NCBI RefSeq assembly: GCF_036203305.1
Contig: NZ_CP108131.1
Location: 868,001-932,000 of the forward strand
Length of the DNA: 64,000 nt
DNA from: Streptomyces sp. NBC_00190
GTDB lineage: Bacteria; Actinomycetota; Actinomycetes; Streptomycetales; Streptomycetaceae
Reading direction: 5' to 3'
Shown here: positions 1-8,006 of the stretch, one piece after another
Layout: the number at the start of each line of letters is the position of its first letter
How positions within the stretch are numbered: position 1 is the first letter of the stretch
Translations under genes and position numbers: made by a program
Notes under the pieces: model-generated
Told to the model about the DNA's origin: nothing
Databases searched by the model: none
Seen by the model: only the letters and a program-made list of their open reading frames with translations

Positions 1-977
1 GTGAATCCGTACGCCCGCGAGGCGTGCTGCTCCCACGCCTGCGCGAGGGTGGCGGCTTCCGCGTGGCGGCCCGATGTGGCAAGGGCGTGGATGTGCGGCC
101 GAGGGTCCTGAACGGCCTCGGGCGCGGGCGAGACCGGCCGGGGACCGGGCACTGCCTCCTGCTGCCCGACCGGAACGGTCTGGTGGGGCGCGCCGTCAGC
201 GGTGCGTCCCGGGGCCGCGACCGGGTCCTGGGCCGGCACTCCGAGCTCGCGCGCGGTGGGCAGGACGAGGGCACCGGGCGGCAGCGCGGCGGCGCTCACC
301 GCGAGGACGTGCAGTTGGAGGTTGGCCGGCCGGGAGGGGCTGCAGCGGAGCTGGTCGATCCAGTGCCGCGTATAGCTGCTCACGACGTTCCCGCCGCCGG
401 TGAAGCCGGGTGGTGAGACCACTCCGTACACCTCGGTGGAGGGGGCGGCGGGCAGGCTGCCGTACTCCTGCAACAGCGGCCACGCCTCCTTGTCCGCCGC
501 GAGGTCGAGCAGCACGGTGGTCAGCCCGGGAGGCCGACCGCCCAGCTCCGCGCCCAGCCACTCCCAGGGCAGCGCGGTGTAGCGGACCGAGGCGGCCGTC
601 GTCCCCGCAAGGGCGAGGTGGAGCCGGCGGCTTCGGCGGTCGACCGTGAGCCGGCCCGACAGATAGACGAGCAGCGGTCCCGGCGTGGCGGCGGCCGTAC
701 GCAGCCTCGTCAGCGCCGTGTTCGGGTCCCGGACCCCGTCCAGATACGTCGTGTCGCTGGGGATCCCGCTGTTCAGGAGAGCGGAGACGGGCACCACCCC
801 GAGCGCCGCCACGTTCGCACTGGGCGCCACCTGAACACTGCGGCGACGCACGGCGACGTCCCCCGCGACGAGAAGTACATGCCCCCGCTGCTGCGTCGGC
901 CCGATGATGTGCATGAACAGACCGTACTCACATCCTCCGGTTCCCGGAGCCGCACCCCGGACGTCGTCCGCTTTCAC
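1..977 (-). CDS. Pseudo-caspase-like (C14-type fold) protein, 3' end cut by window edge
   Basis: Partial gene running off the left edge, about 325 codons visible. I place the start at a GTG whose bases overlap the TGA of the upstream ATP-grasp gene (GTGA), which implies translational coupling; an ATG 21 codons in is the alternative. Residues about 80-165 follow a caspase/C14 layout: a VRDP stretch, the strand LLVYLSGR where active enzymes have SGHG, and LLDLAA where they have LDCC. Both catalytic positions (His to Arg109, Cys to Leu159) are therefore replaced, so I infer a non-proteolytic scaffold. A Pro-rich linker follows, then the start of what looks like a helical repeat region. The fold call is my inference from pattern. 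Confidence 0.6.
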   Translation of the reverse strand, partial: MKADDVRGAAPGTGGCEYGLFMHIIGPTQQRGHVLLVAGDVAVRRRSVQVAPSANVAALGVVPVSALLNSGIPSDTTYLDGVRDPNTALTRLRTAAATPGPLLVYLSGRLTVDRRSRRLHLALAGTTAASVRYTALPWEWLGAELGGRPPGLTTVLLDLAADKEAWPLLQEYGSLPAAPSTEVYGVVSPPGFTGGGNVVSSYTRHWIDQLRCSPSRPANLQLHVLAVSAAALPPGALVLPTARELGVPAQDPVAAPGRTADGAPHQTVPVGQQEAVPGPRPVSPAPEAVQDPRPHIHALATSGRHAEAATLAQAWEQHASRAYGF

Positions 978-1894
978 AGCCGGGCGACGGCCTCCACGAA
1001 GCGCTCGACGCCGCCCTCGGCCTCCGTCAGGAAGAGGTTGGGCTCGATCAGCTCCAGCTCCATCACCACCGGGGACCCGTCACCGGCCAGTGCGAGGTCG
1101 ACCCGCGCGTACAGCAGTGGGCCGCCCGCCGGGACGGCCACCGTGGCGAGCGCCGCCGCGGCCACGGCCCGTTCGACCGCGTCGGGGACGTGCCGGACCA
1201 GGTCGGGGTGGGGTACGCGCGCGTTGTCGATGCGGCCGGTGTCGTTGAGGACCGGCCCCTTGCGCATCGCGTGGCTGAACCGGCCTCCCAGGAAGACCAG
1301 CGCGCGTTCGCCGTCGACGATCCGCTCCATGTACGGCTGGACCATCGCGGTCTCCCCGCCCTCGTGCAGCAGCCGTACGTGCGCCTCGGCCGCGTCCCGC
1401 TGCGCGAGGGTGTACCGGGCACTGTTCCGGGCTCCGGCCGACACCGACGGCTTCACGACGATCTCGCCGTCCTCCGGCAGCCGGACGGCGTCGCCGGGTG
1501 CGATGAAACGGGTCGGCACCGTCGGGACCCCGTGGGCCGCGAGCTCCGCGAGGTAGGTCTTGTCACTGTTCCAGCGCACCACCTCGGCGGGGCTGTGCAG
1601 GGAGGTCACCGCGCCGACGCGGTCGGCCCACGCCAGGAACTCCGGCAGCCCGTCCGTGTACTGCCAGGTGGACCGGATGACCACGGCGTCCTGCGCGGCC
1701 CAGTCGAATCCGGCGTCGTCCCAGTCGACCGCCACCGCGTCGATCCCTCGCGCGCGCAGCGCCGCCACCAGCACCGGCAGCTGCGCGTCCTGCTCCCTGC
1801 CGAACGCGTCGGTGGCCAGTGCCACCCTCTTCACGGCCGAGCCACCCGCCGCCGGTCCCGAACCCGTGCCTGTACCCGTACCTGCTCGCGTCAT
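974..1894 (-). CDS. ATP-grasp domain protein (RimK/glutathione-synthetase-like)
   Basis: A 306-residue protein. After a Gly/Thr-rich N-terminus it has a pre-ATP-grasp domain (KRVALATDA onward), then ATP-grasp features: an EIVVKPSVSAGARNS phosphate-binding segment, a VQPYMERI linker, and a metal-binding end MELELIEPNLFL. Such enzymes join a carboxylate to an amine or thiol through an acyl phosphate; the substrate cannot be read here. The ATG is chosen because a strong GGGGAGG lies about 8 bases upstream; a GTG at 1834 would remove the low-complexity leader. Its stop overlaps the start of the pseudo-caspase gene, so the two are probably one operon and may work together. Confidence 0.8.
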   Translation of the reverse strand: MTRAGTGTGTGSGPAAGGSAVKRVALATDAFGREQDAQLPVLVAALRARGIDAVAVDWDDAGFDWAAQDAVVIRSTWQYTDGLPEFLAWADRVGAVTSLHSPAEVVRWNSDKTYLAELAAHGVPTVPTRFIAPGDAVRLPEDGEIVVKPSVSAGARNSARYTLAQRDAAEAHVRLLHEGGETAMVQPYMERIVDGERALVFLGGRFSHAMRKGPVLNDTGRIDNARVPHPDLVRHVPDAVERAVAAAALATVAVPAGGPLLYARVDLALAGDGSPVVMELELIEPNLFLTEAEGGVERFVEAVARL

Positions 1895-2010
1895 ACGTCA
1901 CCCCTCCCCGAACGGCTTGCGCCGCCCACCCTACGGAACCCCGCCCGGGGCGCCTGCGGGGCCGGCGCCCCGCCCCGGTGCCATGCTGGGATGGAGACAC
2001 GGAGGCAGCC

Positions 2011-2634
2011 ATGGGGTTCTACGCCGACCAGGTCCTGCCGCGGATCCTCGATGCCGTCTGCGGGCTCAGGACGGCCCGGCCGCTGCGGCGCCGGGTCTGC
2101 GTGGGCCTGACGGGTGACGTCGTGGAGATCGGCTTCGGTTCGGGCCACAACGTTCCCTTCTACCCGCAGGCCGTGACCCGTGTGTCCGCGGTCGAGCCGT
2201 CCGATGTCGGGTGGAAGCTCGCCGCCCGCCGCGTCGGGGCTGCGCGCGTGCCGGTGCGGCGGGCCGGACTGGACGGCCAGTCCCTGCCCTTCGAGGACGA
2301 CGCCTTCGACACCGCCCTGTCCACCTGGACGCTGTGCACCATCCCCGACGCCGACGCGGCCCTGCGTGAGGTGCGGCGCGTCCTCAAGCCGGGCGGGACC
2401 CTGCACTTCCTCGAACACGGGCTCGCCCCGGCACAGGACGAGAACGTACGCCGCTGGCAGCGACGGATCGAACCCGTGCAGAGGCACGTCTTCGGGGGAT
2501 GTCACCTCACCCGACCGGTCGTCGACATGCTGACCGGCGCGGGGTTCCGGATCGAGGAACTCGACGTCTTCTACGAGGAAGGCGCTCCCAAGGTGCTGGC
2601 CGCGGTCTCCCTGGGCGTCGCCCTGTCTCCCTGA
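2011..2634 (+). CDS. Class I SAM-dependent methyltransferase
   Basis: A 207-residue protein with a methyltransferase core: motif I VVEIGFGSGHN near residues 34-44, an acidic motif II (AVEPS), a post-motif LPFEDDAFDTALSTWTLCTI, and the VLKPGGTLHFLEHG strand typical of the UbiE/Methyltransf_11 group. The GGAGG at 2001-2005 fixes the ATG at 2011. The close relatives I know are annotated only as class I methyltransferases, so the acceptor is unknown. The gene stands alone, and its stop lies just before the end of the convergent SDR gene. Confidence 0.85.
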   Translation: MGFYADQVLPRILDAVCGLRTARPLRRRVCVGLTGDVVEIGFGSGHNVPFYPQAVTRVSAVEPSDVGWKLAARRVGAARVPVRRAGLDGQSLPFEDDAFDTALSTWTLCTIPDADAALREVRRVLKPGGTLHFLEHGLAPAQDENVRRWQRRIEPVQRHVFGGCHLTRPVVDMLTGAGFRIEELDVFYEEGAPKVLAAVSLGVALSP

Positions 2635-2635
2635 G

Positions 2636-3484
2636 TCAGCGGACCCAGCCACCCGTCTGGGTCTGGACGGCCGAGCCGTCCAGGTCGCCGAGCTTGGCGG
2701 AGACGAACTCGCGGGCCCAGTCGGAGGTCTGCACGCGGAAGGCGGGCTTCTCGGCGGTCAGCGCTTCGACGATCGGAGCGGCCGCCTCTGCGGAGGTCTG
2801 GGCCTGGGTGAAGGTCTTCATGGTGCGGTCGATGTACGACCCGAGGGCCGGGGCGTACGGGCCGGCGGCGGCGAGCATCGCCGGTACGTCCACTCCCACG
2901 CTGGCGACGAACTCGCTGGCCACCGCGCCGGGTTCGATCACGGTGATGTCGACGCCGACGGTCGCGGCGACCGGGGCGAGCGACTCCATGAAGCCCTCGA
3001 CCGCGAACTTGGCCGCGCAGTAGGCCTCGTTGAACGGCTGGCCGATCACACCGCCGACGCTGGTGACGGTGATCACGCGGCCCTTCGAGGCGCGCAGGTG
3101 CGGCATGGCGGCGCGGGTGACCTCCACGACGCCGAAGAAGTTCACCTCCATGGTGGCGCGGACGTCGTCCATCGTGCCCTGCTCGATCGTGCCGACCCGG
3201 CCGGCGCCCGCGTTGTTGACCACCGCGTCGAGACGGCCGTACTCGGAGAGCACCTCCTCCAGGCAGCCGGTGACGGAGCCGGCGTCGACCACGTCCAGGC
3301 GCTTGACCGCGACACGGTCGGCGACGCCCGCCTCGGCGGCCGCGCGGCGGAGCGGGTCGGCCTTGCCGGTGTCGCGCATGGTCGCGATGACCTGCCAGCC
3401 GGCCTCCGCGGCCGCGACAGCGGCGGCGAGGCCGATTCCGGAGGACGTGCCGGTGATCAGGACGGTCTTGGGGGTCGTGCTCAT
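2636..3484 (-). CDS. SDR family NAD(P)-dependent oxidoreductase
   Basis: A 282-residue classical short-chain dehydrogenase. It shows the cofactor motif TGTSSGIG (residues 11-18), the NNAG motif, the catalytic Ser in ITVTSVGG, and YCAAK supplying the catalytic Tyr and Lys. The first ATG of the classical fold (MSTTPKT) is taken as the start; a longer in-frame extension would run through the operator region. It is divergent from a MarR regulator, and two matching palindromes sit between the genes, so it is probably the repressed target of that regulator. Substrate unknown; redox or xenobiotic response is a reasonable guess. Confidence 0.88.
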   Translation of the reverse strand: MSTTPKTVLITGTSSGIGLAAAVAAAEAGWQVIATMRDTGKADPLRRAAAEAGVADRVAVKRLDVVDAGSVTGCLEEVLSEYGRLDAVVNNAGAGRVGTIEQGTMDDVRATMEVNFFGVVEVTRAAMPHLRASKGRVITVTSVGGVIGQPFNEAYCAAKFAVEGFMESLAPVAATVGVDITVIEPGAVASEFVASVGVDVPAMLAAAGPYAPALGSYIDRTMKTFTQAQTSAEAAAPIVEALTAEKPAFRVQTSDWAREFVSAKLGDLDGSAVQTQTGGWVR

Positions 3485-3513
3485 GAGGGTCTCCAGACAC
3501 AGGGCGAGAATTA

Positions 3514-3550
3514 TGTGCGTGCACACACACCATAGAGATATGTGCGCACA
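3514..3550. promoter_or_regulatory. Paired MarR-type operators between SDR and MarR genes
   Basis: Two inverted repeats with the same arms, TGTGC...GCACA, at 3514-3525 (2-bp centre) and 3541-3550 (no spacer), centres 26 bp apart. They lie between divergent SDR and MarR starts. The second sits about 25 bp before the MarR ATG, near a TACCCT hexamer that could be its -10 box, so binding should repress both genes. This layout is usual for MarR autoregulation. Confidence 0.65.
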
Positions 3551-3574
3551 CACGCAAACGGGTACCCTTTTCCC

Positions 3575-4051
3575 ATGGCCCGTACCGACCTCACCATGGG
3601 TGACCTCACCTCCCGCGATCATGCCTTCTACGGTCTGATCTGGGCGGGCACCACGCTCTCCGCCCGGATCGACCAGGCCCTGTCACGGGCCCACGGCCTG
3701 CCGCTGTCCTGGTTCGAGGTGATGCTCTGGCTGAACGGGCAGAGCGAGCCGGTCGCCGCCTCCGATCTCGGGGCCAAGACCCTGCTCAGCCGCAGCCAGG
3801 TCTCGCGCGTGGTCGACCAGCTCCAGGCCCGCGGCCTGGTGGAACGGCTCCCCTCCCCCAGCGACGCCCGTTCCGTGTGCGTCGCGCTCACCACCGACGG
3901 CCGCGAAACCTTCGCCCGGGCGGACGCCACCCGGCGCGAGGCCCTGCGGGAGGTCTTCGACGACCGCCTGGACGACGCGGACGTCCAGGCGCTGGAAACC
4001 GTATGGGCCAAGCTCAAGGGCCGTGCGGTACCGCCCGCCACGGGTCGGTGA
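3575..4051 (+). CDS. MarR family transcriptional regulator
   Basis: A 158-residue winged-helix regulator. The recognition region (SDLGAKTLLSRSQVSRVVDQLQARGLVERLPSPSD) and the wing (DARSVCVALTTDGRETFARA) match the MarR fold, with N- and C-terminal dimerisation helices. Start ATG at 3575; a TACCCT hexamer about 8 bases upstream suggests a leaderless transcript, and ATG 3596 is the alternative. It is divergent from the SDR gene with paired palindromes between them. The 3' end overlaps the convergent DUF5996 gene by 38 bp. The ligand is not evident. Confidence 0.88.
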   Translation: MARTDLTMGDLTSRDHAFYGLIWAGTTLSARIDQALSRAHGLPLSWFEVMLWLNGQSEPVAASDLGAKTLLSRSQVSRVVDQLQARGLVERLPSPSDARSVCVALTTDGRETFARADATRREALREVFDDRLDDADVQALETVWAKLKGRAVPPATGR

Positions 4052-4961
4052 CGCCACCGGGGCAGGCGAACCCGCCGGCGTCCCAGCCGGCCCGCCCGGC
4101 TCCGGCCCGGTACGCGCTCTCGTAGAAGTCGAGGACGGCGGAACGGGGATCGCTCTCGGCGCGGGCCGCTTCGTACGGGAGTACGGCCAGGTGACCGGCG
4201 TTGTACTCGATCCAGCGCGCCGGAGCCGGGCTGAGCGGCTCCTCGGTCAGCGCCGCGGGTTCGGGGGCGGTGTAGGAGTAGAACGCCGGCTCGCCCATGG
4301 TGTCGTCGCCGAACCAGAACCCGAAGCTGATCAGTTCTCGCGAATAGGCCTCCCGGGTCACCGGGTCGACCTCGGACGGCGGGTCGACGCGACGCCCCGA
4401 GAACCGGGTGTGGGCGATGTCGAAGGTGTGCCAGAAGTGGTGTACCGGGCTGGCCTTTCCCGAGAATCCGGCGGCGAACTCCTCCAGGACCAGCGCGACC
4501 TGGCTGAGCACCTGCCAGTAGCGCCGGGCGTGGCCGGGATCGTAGGTCGCGTGCTCGGTGTCCTCTGCGAACGGCCGGGCGGAGTCGGGCAGGTCGTACG
4601 GACGGGGCACCGGGATGTCCACCCGGACTCCCAGCGCGGCCAGCGCGGCCAGGAGCTCGTGGTGGAAGGAGGCCACGGACTGGCCCTCGAGCGGGAACGA
4701 CCTCGACGTACCGTCCAGCGTCGCGACGACGAGGCGGTGGTCGACGAAGTCGAAGTCGACGGTGAAGACCGGACCTCCGTCGGCCCGCCCGGTCGGGCGT
4801 GTGGTCATACCGCGTCCGGTGAGATGGAACGGCACGTTCCACCAGTGGTTGCGCCGGACGCCCGCCGCGAGGCGGACCTTGCCGACCATCTGGGCGAAGC
4901 GGTGCAGGGTTTCCTTGGTGTCCCGCCACTCGGCGAGCGGTATCGGCGGGAACAGCTCCAT
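4014..4961 (-). CDS. DUF5996 family protein
   Basis: A 315-residue protein of the DUF5996 family, recognised from its WNVPFHLTGRGMTT start region, FDFVDHRLVV, and the C-terminal FGFWFGDDTMGEPAFYSY. No signal peptide or membrane segment is visible, so it is probably cytoplasmic. The family is common in actinobacteria and has no established biochemical role that I know of. The ATG at 4961 is preceded by a GGGAGAGAGGG purine stretch. The coding end overlaps the MarR gene tail to tail. Confidence 0.8.
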   Translation of the reverse strand: MELFPPIPLAEWRDTKETLHRFAQMVGKVRLAAGVRRNHWWNVPFHLTGRGMTTRPTGRADGGPVFTVDFDFVDHRLVVATLDGTSRSFPLEGQSVASFHHELLAALAALGVRVDIPVPRPYDLPDSARPFAEDTEHATYDPGHARRYWQVLSQVALVLEEFAAGFSGKASPVHHFWHTFDIAHTRFSGRRVDPPSEVDPVTREAYSRELISFGFWFGDDTMGEPAFYSYTAPEPAALTEEPLSPAPARWIEYNAGHLAVLPYEAARAESDPRSAVLDFYESAYRAGAGRAGWDAGGFACPGGVTDPWRAVPHGP

Positions 4962-5105
4962 GGTGTCCCTCTCTCCCAGGTGCTTTCCCCTTTCCCATGA
5001 TGGCCCCCGCCCCCGCCCACGGCACCTCGCCCGCGCCGCTCCCGGGGTGGACGGCCGGGCCACCAGGGCACAGGCTGGAGGCCGACTGCGTCAGGAGGAG
5101 ACCCC

Positions 5106-5618
5106 ATGCCCGACGAGGAACCCCGCACCGAACTGGACGAGCGCTACAGCGACGAGCGGGCGAAGGCCGTGCCGTGGTCGCAGGCCGTCAGCCGGCTGGC
5201 CGAGGCGGAGCTGTACTGGCTGACGACCGTACGCCCGGACGCACGGCCGCACGTCACCCCGCTGATCGGCGTCTGGGCGGACGGCGCGCTGCACTTCTGC
5301 ACGGGCCCGGAGGAACGCAAGGCCAAGAACCTCCGGGGCAACGCGCACGTCGTCCTCACCACCGGATGCAACGCCCTCCACGAAGGCTTCGACCTGGTCG
5401 TCGAAGGCGAGGCGGCCCGTGTGACGGACTCCGGCCGGCTGCGCGAGCTCGCCGCCGCCTGGGAGGCGAAGTACGGCGCCGAATGGCACTTCGAGGTGGG
5501 TGACGGAGTGTTCGTCATTCCCGAAGCGGGCGAGGCCCTGGTCTTCTCGGTTCCCCCGCGCACGGCTTTCGGCTTCGGCAAGGGCGGCTACAGCCAGACG
5601 CGCTGGCTCTTCTCCTGA
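5106..5618 (+). CDS. Pyridoxamine 5'-phosphate oxidase-family flavoprotein
   Basis: A 170-residue split-barrel protein. The pattern YWLTTVRPDARPHVTPLIGVWADGALHFCTGPEERKAKNL is typical of the PNPOx-like/F420-binding group; the later VVEGEAARV strand completes the barrel. Such proteins bind FMN or F420 and reduce diverse substrates; the cofactor cannot be read from sequence alone. A strong AGGAGG at 5093-5098 supports the start. It has no close operon partner. Confidence 0.82.
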   Translation: MPDEEPRTELDERYSDERAKAVPWSQAVSRLAEAELYWLTTVRPDARPHVTPLIGVWADGALHFCTGPEERKAKNLRGNAHVVLTTGCNALHEGFDLVVEGEAARVTDSGRLRELAAAWEAKYGAEWHFEVGDGVFVIPEAGEALVFSVPPRTAFGFGKGGYSQTRWLFS

Positions 5619-5851
5619 CCGACGGCCCCTGGGGCCGCCCCGGAAAAGATCTTGCTCCGGCCCCGTGAGACGTATTACGGTCGCTCACGTGACTGCCGGG
5701 TCGGCCATGGGCCATACACGAGTGGGACTCCCGGCCTCCGCGTGAGCGCGAGGCGGGCACGAGGCCCGCCACTTCTCCGCGTCTTCGCTTCCCGCGCCCC
5801 GCGTGGGCGCCCCGTTCCAGCGGATCCCAAAGACCCGGAGAAACCTCACCG

Positions 5852-6283
5852 ATGTCGTACGACCAGCAGTACTCTCACCCGTTCGAGCCCACGGCGGTGA
5901 CCGCCGTCCAGCTGAACCACATCGCCGTGTACGCCGCCGACCGGCACCTGTCGGCCGAGTTCATCGCCGCGATCCTGGGGCTGGAGGTCGGCCGCCCGTT
6001 CGGGCCGTTCCTGCCCGTCGACCTCGGCAACGGCGTGACGATCGACTACTACGAGATGCGCGACGAGCCGATCCAGTCGCAGCACTACGCGTTCCTCGTG
6101 CCCGACGCGCAGTTCGACTCCATGATCGCCCGGCTGGAGGCGGTCGGCGTCACCTACTACGCCGATCCGAGCCACACCGAACCCGGACGGATCAACCACC
6201 TCTTCGGCGGTCGCGGCGCGTACTTCGCCGACCCGGACGGCCACAACATGGAGATCATGACGCGGCCGTACGCGCGCCCGTAA
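5852..6283 (+). CDS. VOC (glyoxalase/dioxygenase superfamily) protein
   Basis: A 143-residue single VOC module. VQLNHIAVYAADRHLSAEFIAAILGLEVG supplies the first beta-alpha unit and a candidate metal His; the C-terminal GGRGAYFADPDGHNMEIMTRPY supplies the conserved DPDGHNMEI ending with a further His and Glu. The family covers glyoxalases, dioxygenases and antibiotic-binding proteins, and the actual reaction is not evident. A strong hairpin follows the stop, so it is probably monocistronic. Confidence 0.82.
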   Translation: MSYDQQYSHPFEPTAVTAVQLNHIAVYAADRHLSAEFIAAILGLEVGRPFGPFLPVDLGNGVTIDYYEMRDEPIQSQHYAFLVPDAQFDSMIARLEAVGVTYYADPSHTEPGRINHLFGGRGAYFADPDGHNMEIMTRPYARP

Positions 6284-6305
6284 GGCCGCGGACACCCGCG
6301 CGGGC

Positions 6306-6335
6306 TCCCCCGGCAGCCCGCCGGCTGCCGGGGGG
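6306..6335 (+). terminator. Intrinsic terminator after VOC gene
   Basis: Perfect 12-bp inverted repeat CCCCCGGCAGCC / GGCTGCCGGGGG (6307-6318 and 6323-6334) with a 4-base CGCC loop, extendable by one G-T pair, 23 bases after the stop. There is no U-tract, as usual in this GC range. Confidence 0.65.
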
Positions 6336-6441
6336 AGGGCTGCCGGAGGGAGTCGCTCACTCCCTGTGGTCGCGCGGCGATGCGGTCTCGGCGTCCGGCC
6401 CCCATGATGAAGCTGCGGGGCGGCCTGCCGAAGGGAGCGAC

Positions 6442-6672
6442 ATGCACGCGGAGAGGTACCAGCTGGTGATCCCCGATGGCGACGCGGACGGCCAGGACGT
6501 GGTGGTCGTGACCCGTACGGACCGCAGCGGCCCCGGCGGGCATCCCGTGTACTCCGACGAGACCGGCATCGTCCAGGCCGAGATCAGCGACCAGGGCGAA
6601 GTCCGCATGCTCCCGTCGAGCAGCCAGCAAGTACCCGCCCAAGGGGTCCAGGCCCACCCGCTGCCGGACTGA
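6442..6672 (+). CDS. DUF6296 family small protein
   Basis: A 76-residue acidic protein beginning MHAERYQLVIPDG, with a central HPVYSDETGIVQAEISDQGEVRML strand pattern typical of DUF6296 proteins in Streptomyces. AAGGGAG at 6431-6437 supports the ATG. No catalytic motif, signal peptide or membrane segment is visible. The role is unknown. The next gene, a YrdC-type protein, starts 93 bases downstream and may share the transcript. Confidence 0.7.
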   Translation: MHAERYQLVIPDGDADGQDVVVVTRTDRSGPGGHPVYSDETGIVQAEISDQGEVRMLPSSSQQVPAQGVQAHPLPD

Positions 6673-6765
6673 AAGGCAGGGCGGTCCGGGCCCGGCCCGG
6701 CCCCTGCGTTCTCACGGGGTCGGCCGCGGCTCGGGGCCGCCGTCGGCTCCCTGTACGCTCGGTGG

Positions 6766-7386
6766 ATGGCGAAGTACTTCGACGTGCACCCCGAAAATCC
6801 CCAGCCTCGCACCATCGGCAATGTCGCGGACAGCATCCGCTCCGGCGCGCTCGTCGCCTACCCCACGGACTCGTGCTTCGCACTGGGCTGCCAGGTGGGC
6901 AACCGCGACGGCATGGCCCGGATCCGGTCGATCCGGAATCTCGACGACCGGCACCACTTCACCCTCGTGTGCCAGAACTTCGCGCAGCTGGGCCAGTTCG
7001 TGTACCTCGACAACGACGTGTTCCGCGCGATCAAGGCGGCGACACCGGGCCCGTACACCTTCATCCTCCGCGCGACGGGCGAGGTGCCGCGCCAGCTGCT
7101 CCACCCGAAGAAGAAGACGGTGGGAGTCCGGATTCCCGACCACGTCGTCACTCAGGCCCTGCTCGCCGAACTCGGTGAGCCCCTGCTCTCCAGCACCCTG
7201 CTGCTGCCCGACGAGGACGAGCCCATGACGCAGGGCTGGGAGATCAAGGAACGGCTCGAGCACCTGGTGGACGCCGTGCTCGACTCGGGTGACTGCGGGA
7301 CCAAGCCCACCACCGTCATCGACTTCTCCAGCGGCGAGGCCGAGATCGTGCGCCCGGGGGCGGGCGACACCTCGCGCTTCGAGTAG
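6766..7386 (+). CDS. YrdC/Sua5/YciO-type protein (L-threonylcarbamoyladenylate synthase family)
   Basis: A 206-residue single-domain YrdC fold. It contains the SGALVAYPTDSCFALGCQVGN substrate loop, KAATPGPYTFIL, and KKKTVGVRIPDH, all hallmarks of the family that makes the threonylcarbamoyl-AMP used for tRNA t6A37. Absence of the C-terminal Sua5 domain, and the KKKTVG variant, place it nearer the YciO branch, so an accessory role rather than the essential TsaC role is possible. The genome presumably has another copy near prfA/prmC, which is not in this window. Confidence 0.82.
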   Translation: MAKYFDVHPENPQPRTIGNVADSIRSGALVAYPTDSCFALGCQVGNRDGMARIRSIRNLDDRHHFTLVCQNFAQLGQFVYLDNDVFRAIKAATPGPYTFILRATGEVPRQLLHPKKKTVGVRIPDHVVTQALLAELGEPLLSSTLLLPDEDEPMTQGWEIKERLEHLVDAVLDSGDCGTKPTTVIDFSSGEAEIVRPGAGDTSRFE

Positions 7387-7455
7387 GCGGCCTCGGCGTC
7401 CCGCCGGCCTCGCTCCGGTCGGCCGGTCGGCCGGGATCATGGCAGAGTGGGCCGG

Positions 7456-7974
7456 ATGACGACGAAGCACACTCCGGCCCACGGCGATTTCCTTGCGGCG
7501 AAGGCGCTCGTCTACGACCCGTGCGGGTTCAGCTGCTCGCCGCCGGTCCCCGAACCCGAGAGCGCCGCGTACGCCGCCTGCGAGTTCACCCTTGACGGCC
7601 GCTCGGTCCGGTTCCGCGCGGCCAGGACGACACCGACCAAGGTCGGCCAGTTCGTCACCGTGTGGAAGAGGTCCCCGGGCGGCCCGATCCAGCCGTTCGA
7701 CGCGGCGGATCACATCGACCTCTTCGTCATCGCCACCCGCGACCAGGATCATTCCGGCCAGTTCGTCTTCCCGCCGGAGGTGCTCCGCCGACGGGGCGTC
7801 GTCTCCACGGACGGCTCCGGGGGGAAGCGGGCCTTCCGTGTCTACCCGCCCTGGGTGACCACCACCAACCGCCAGGCCGGCGCCGCGCAGGCATGGCAGC
7901 TGGAGCACTTCCTGAGCCTCGACGGGCCCGTGGACACGGCCCGCGCCCAGGAGCTCTACCGGGCCCGCGACTGA
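7456..7974 (+). CDS. MepB family protein
   Basis: A 172-residue protein matching MepB: AKALVYDPCGFSCSPPVPEPES near the start, TPTKVGQFVTVWKRSPGGPIQPF in the middle, and a C-terminal AFRVYPPWV and QAGAAQAWQLEHFL. MepB lies beside the MepRA multidrug operon in Staphylococcus, but its biochemical function is unknown. A GTG at 7447 is an alternative start three codons upstream; neither has a clear ribosome binding site. It ends 32 bases before the convergent lipoprotein gene. Confidence 0.78.
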   Translation: MTTKHTPAHGDFLAAKALVYDPCGFSCSPPVPEPESAAYAACEFTLDGRSVRFRAARTTPTKVGQFVTVWKRSPGGPIQPFDAADHIDLFVIATRDQDHSGQFVFPPEVLRRRGVVSTDGSGGKRAFRVYPPWVTTTNRQAGAAQAWQLEHFLSLDGPVDTARAQELYRARD

Positions 7975-8006
7975 CCCCCGGCCCGGCGAACCGGACCGGC
8001 TCGCGG

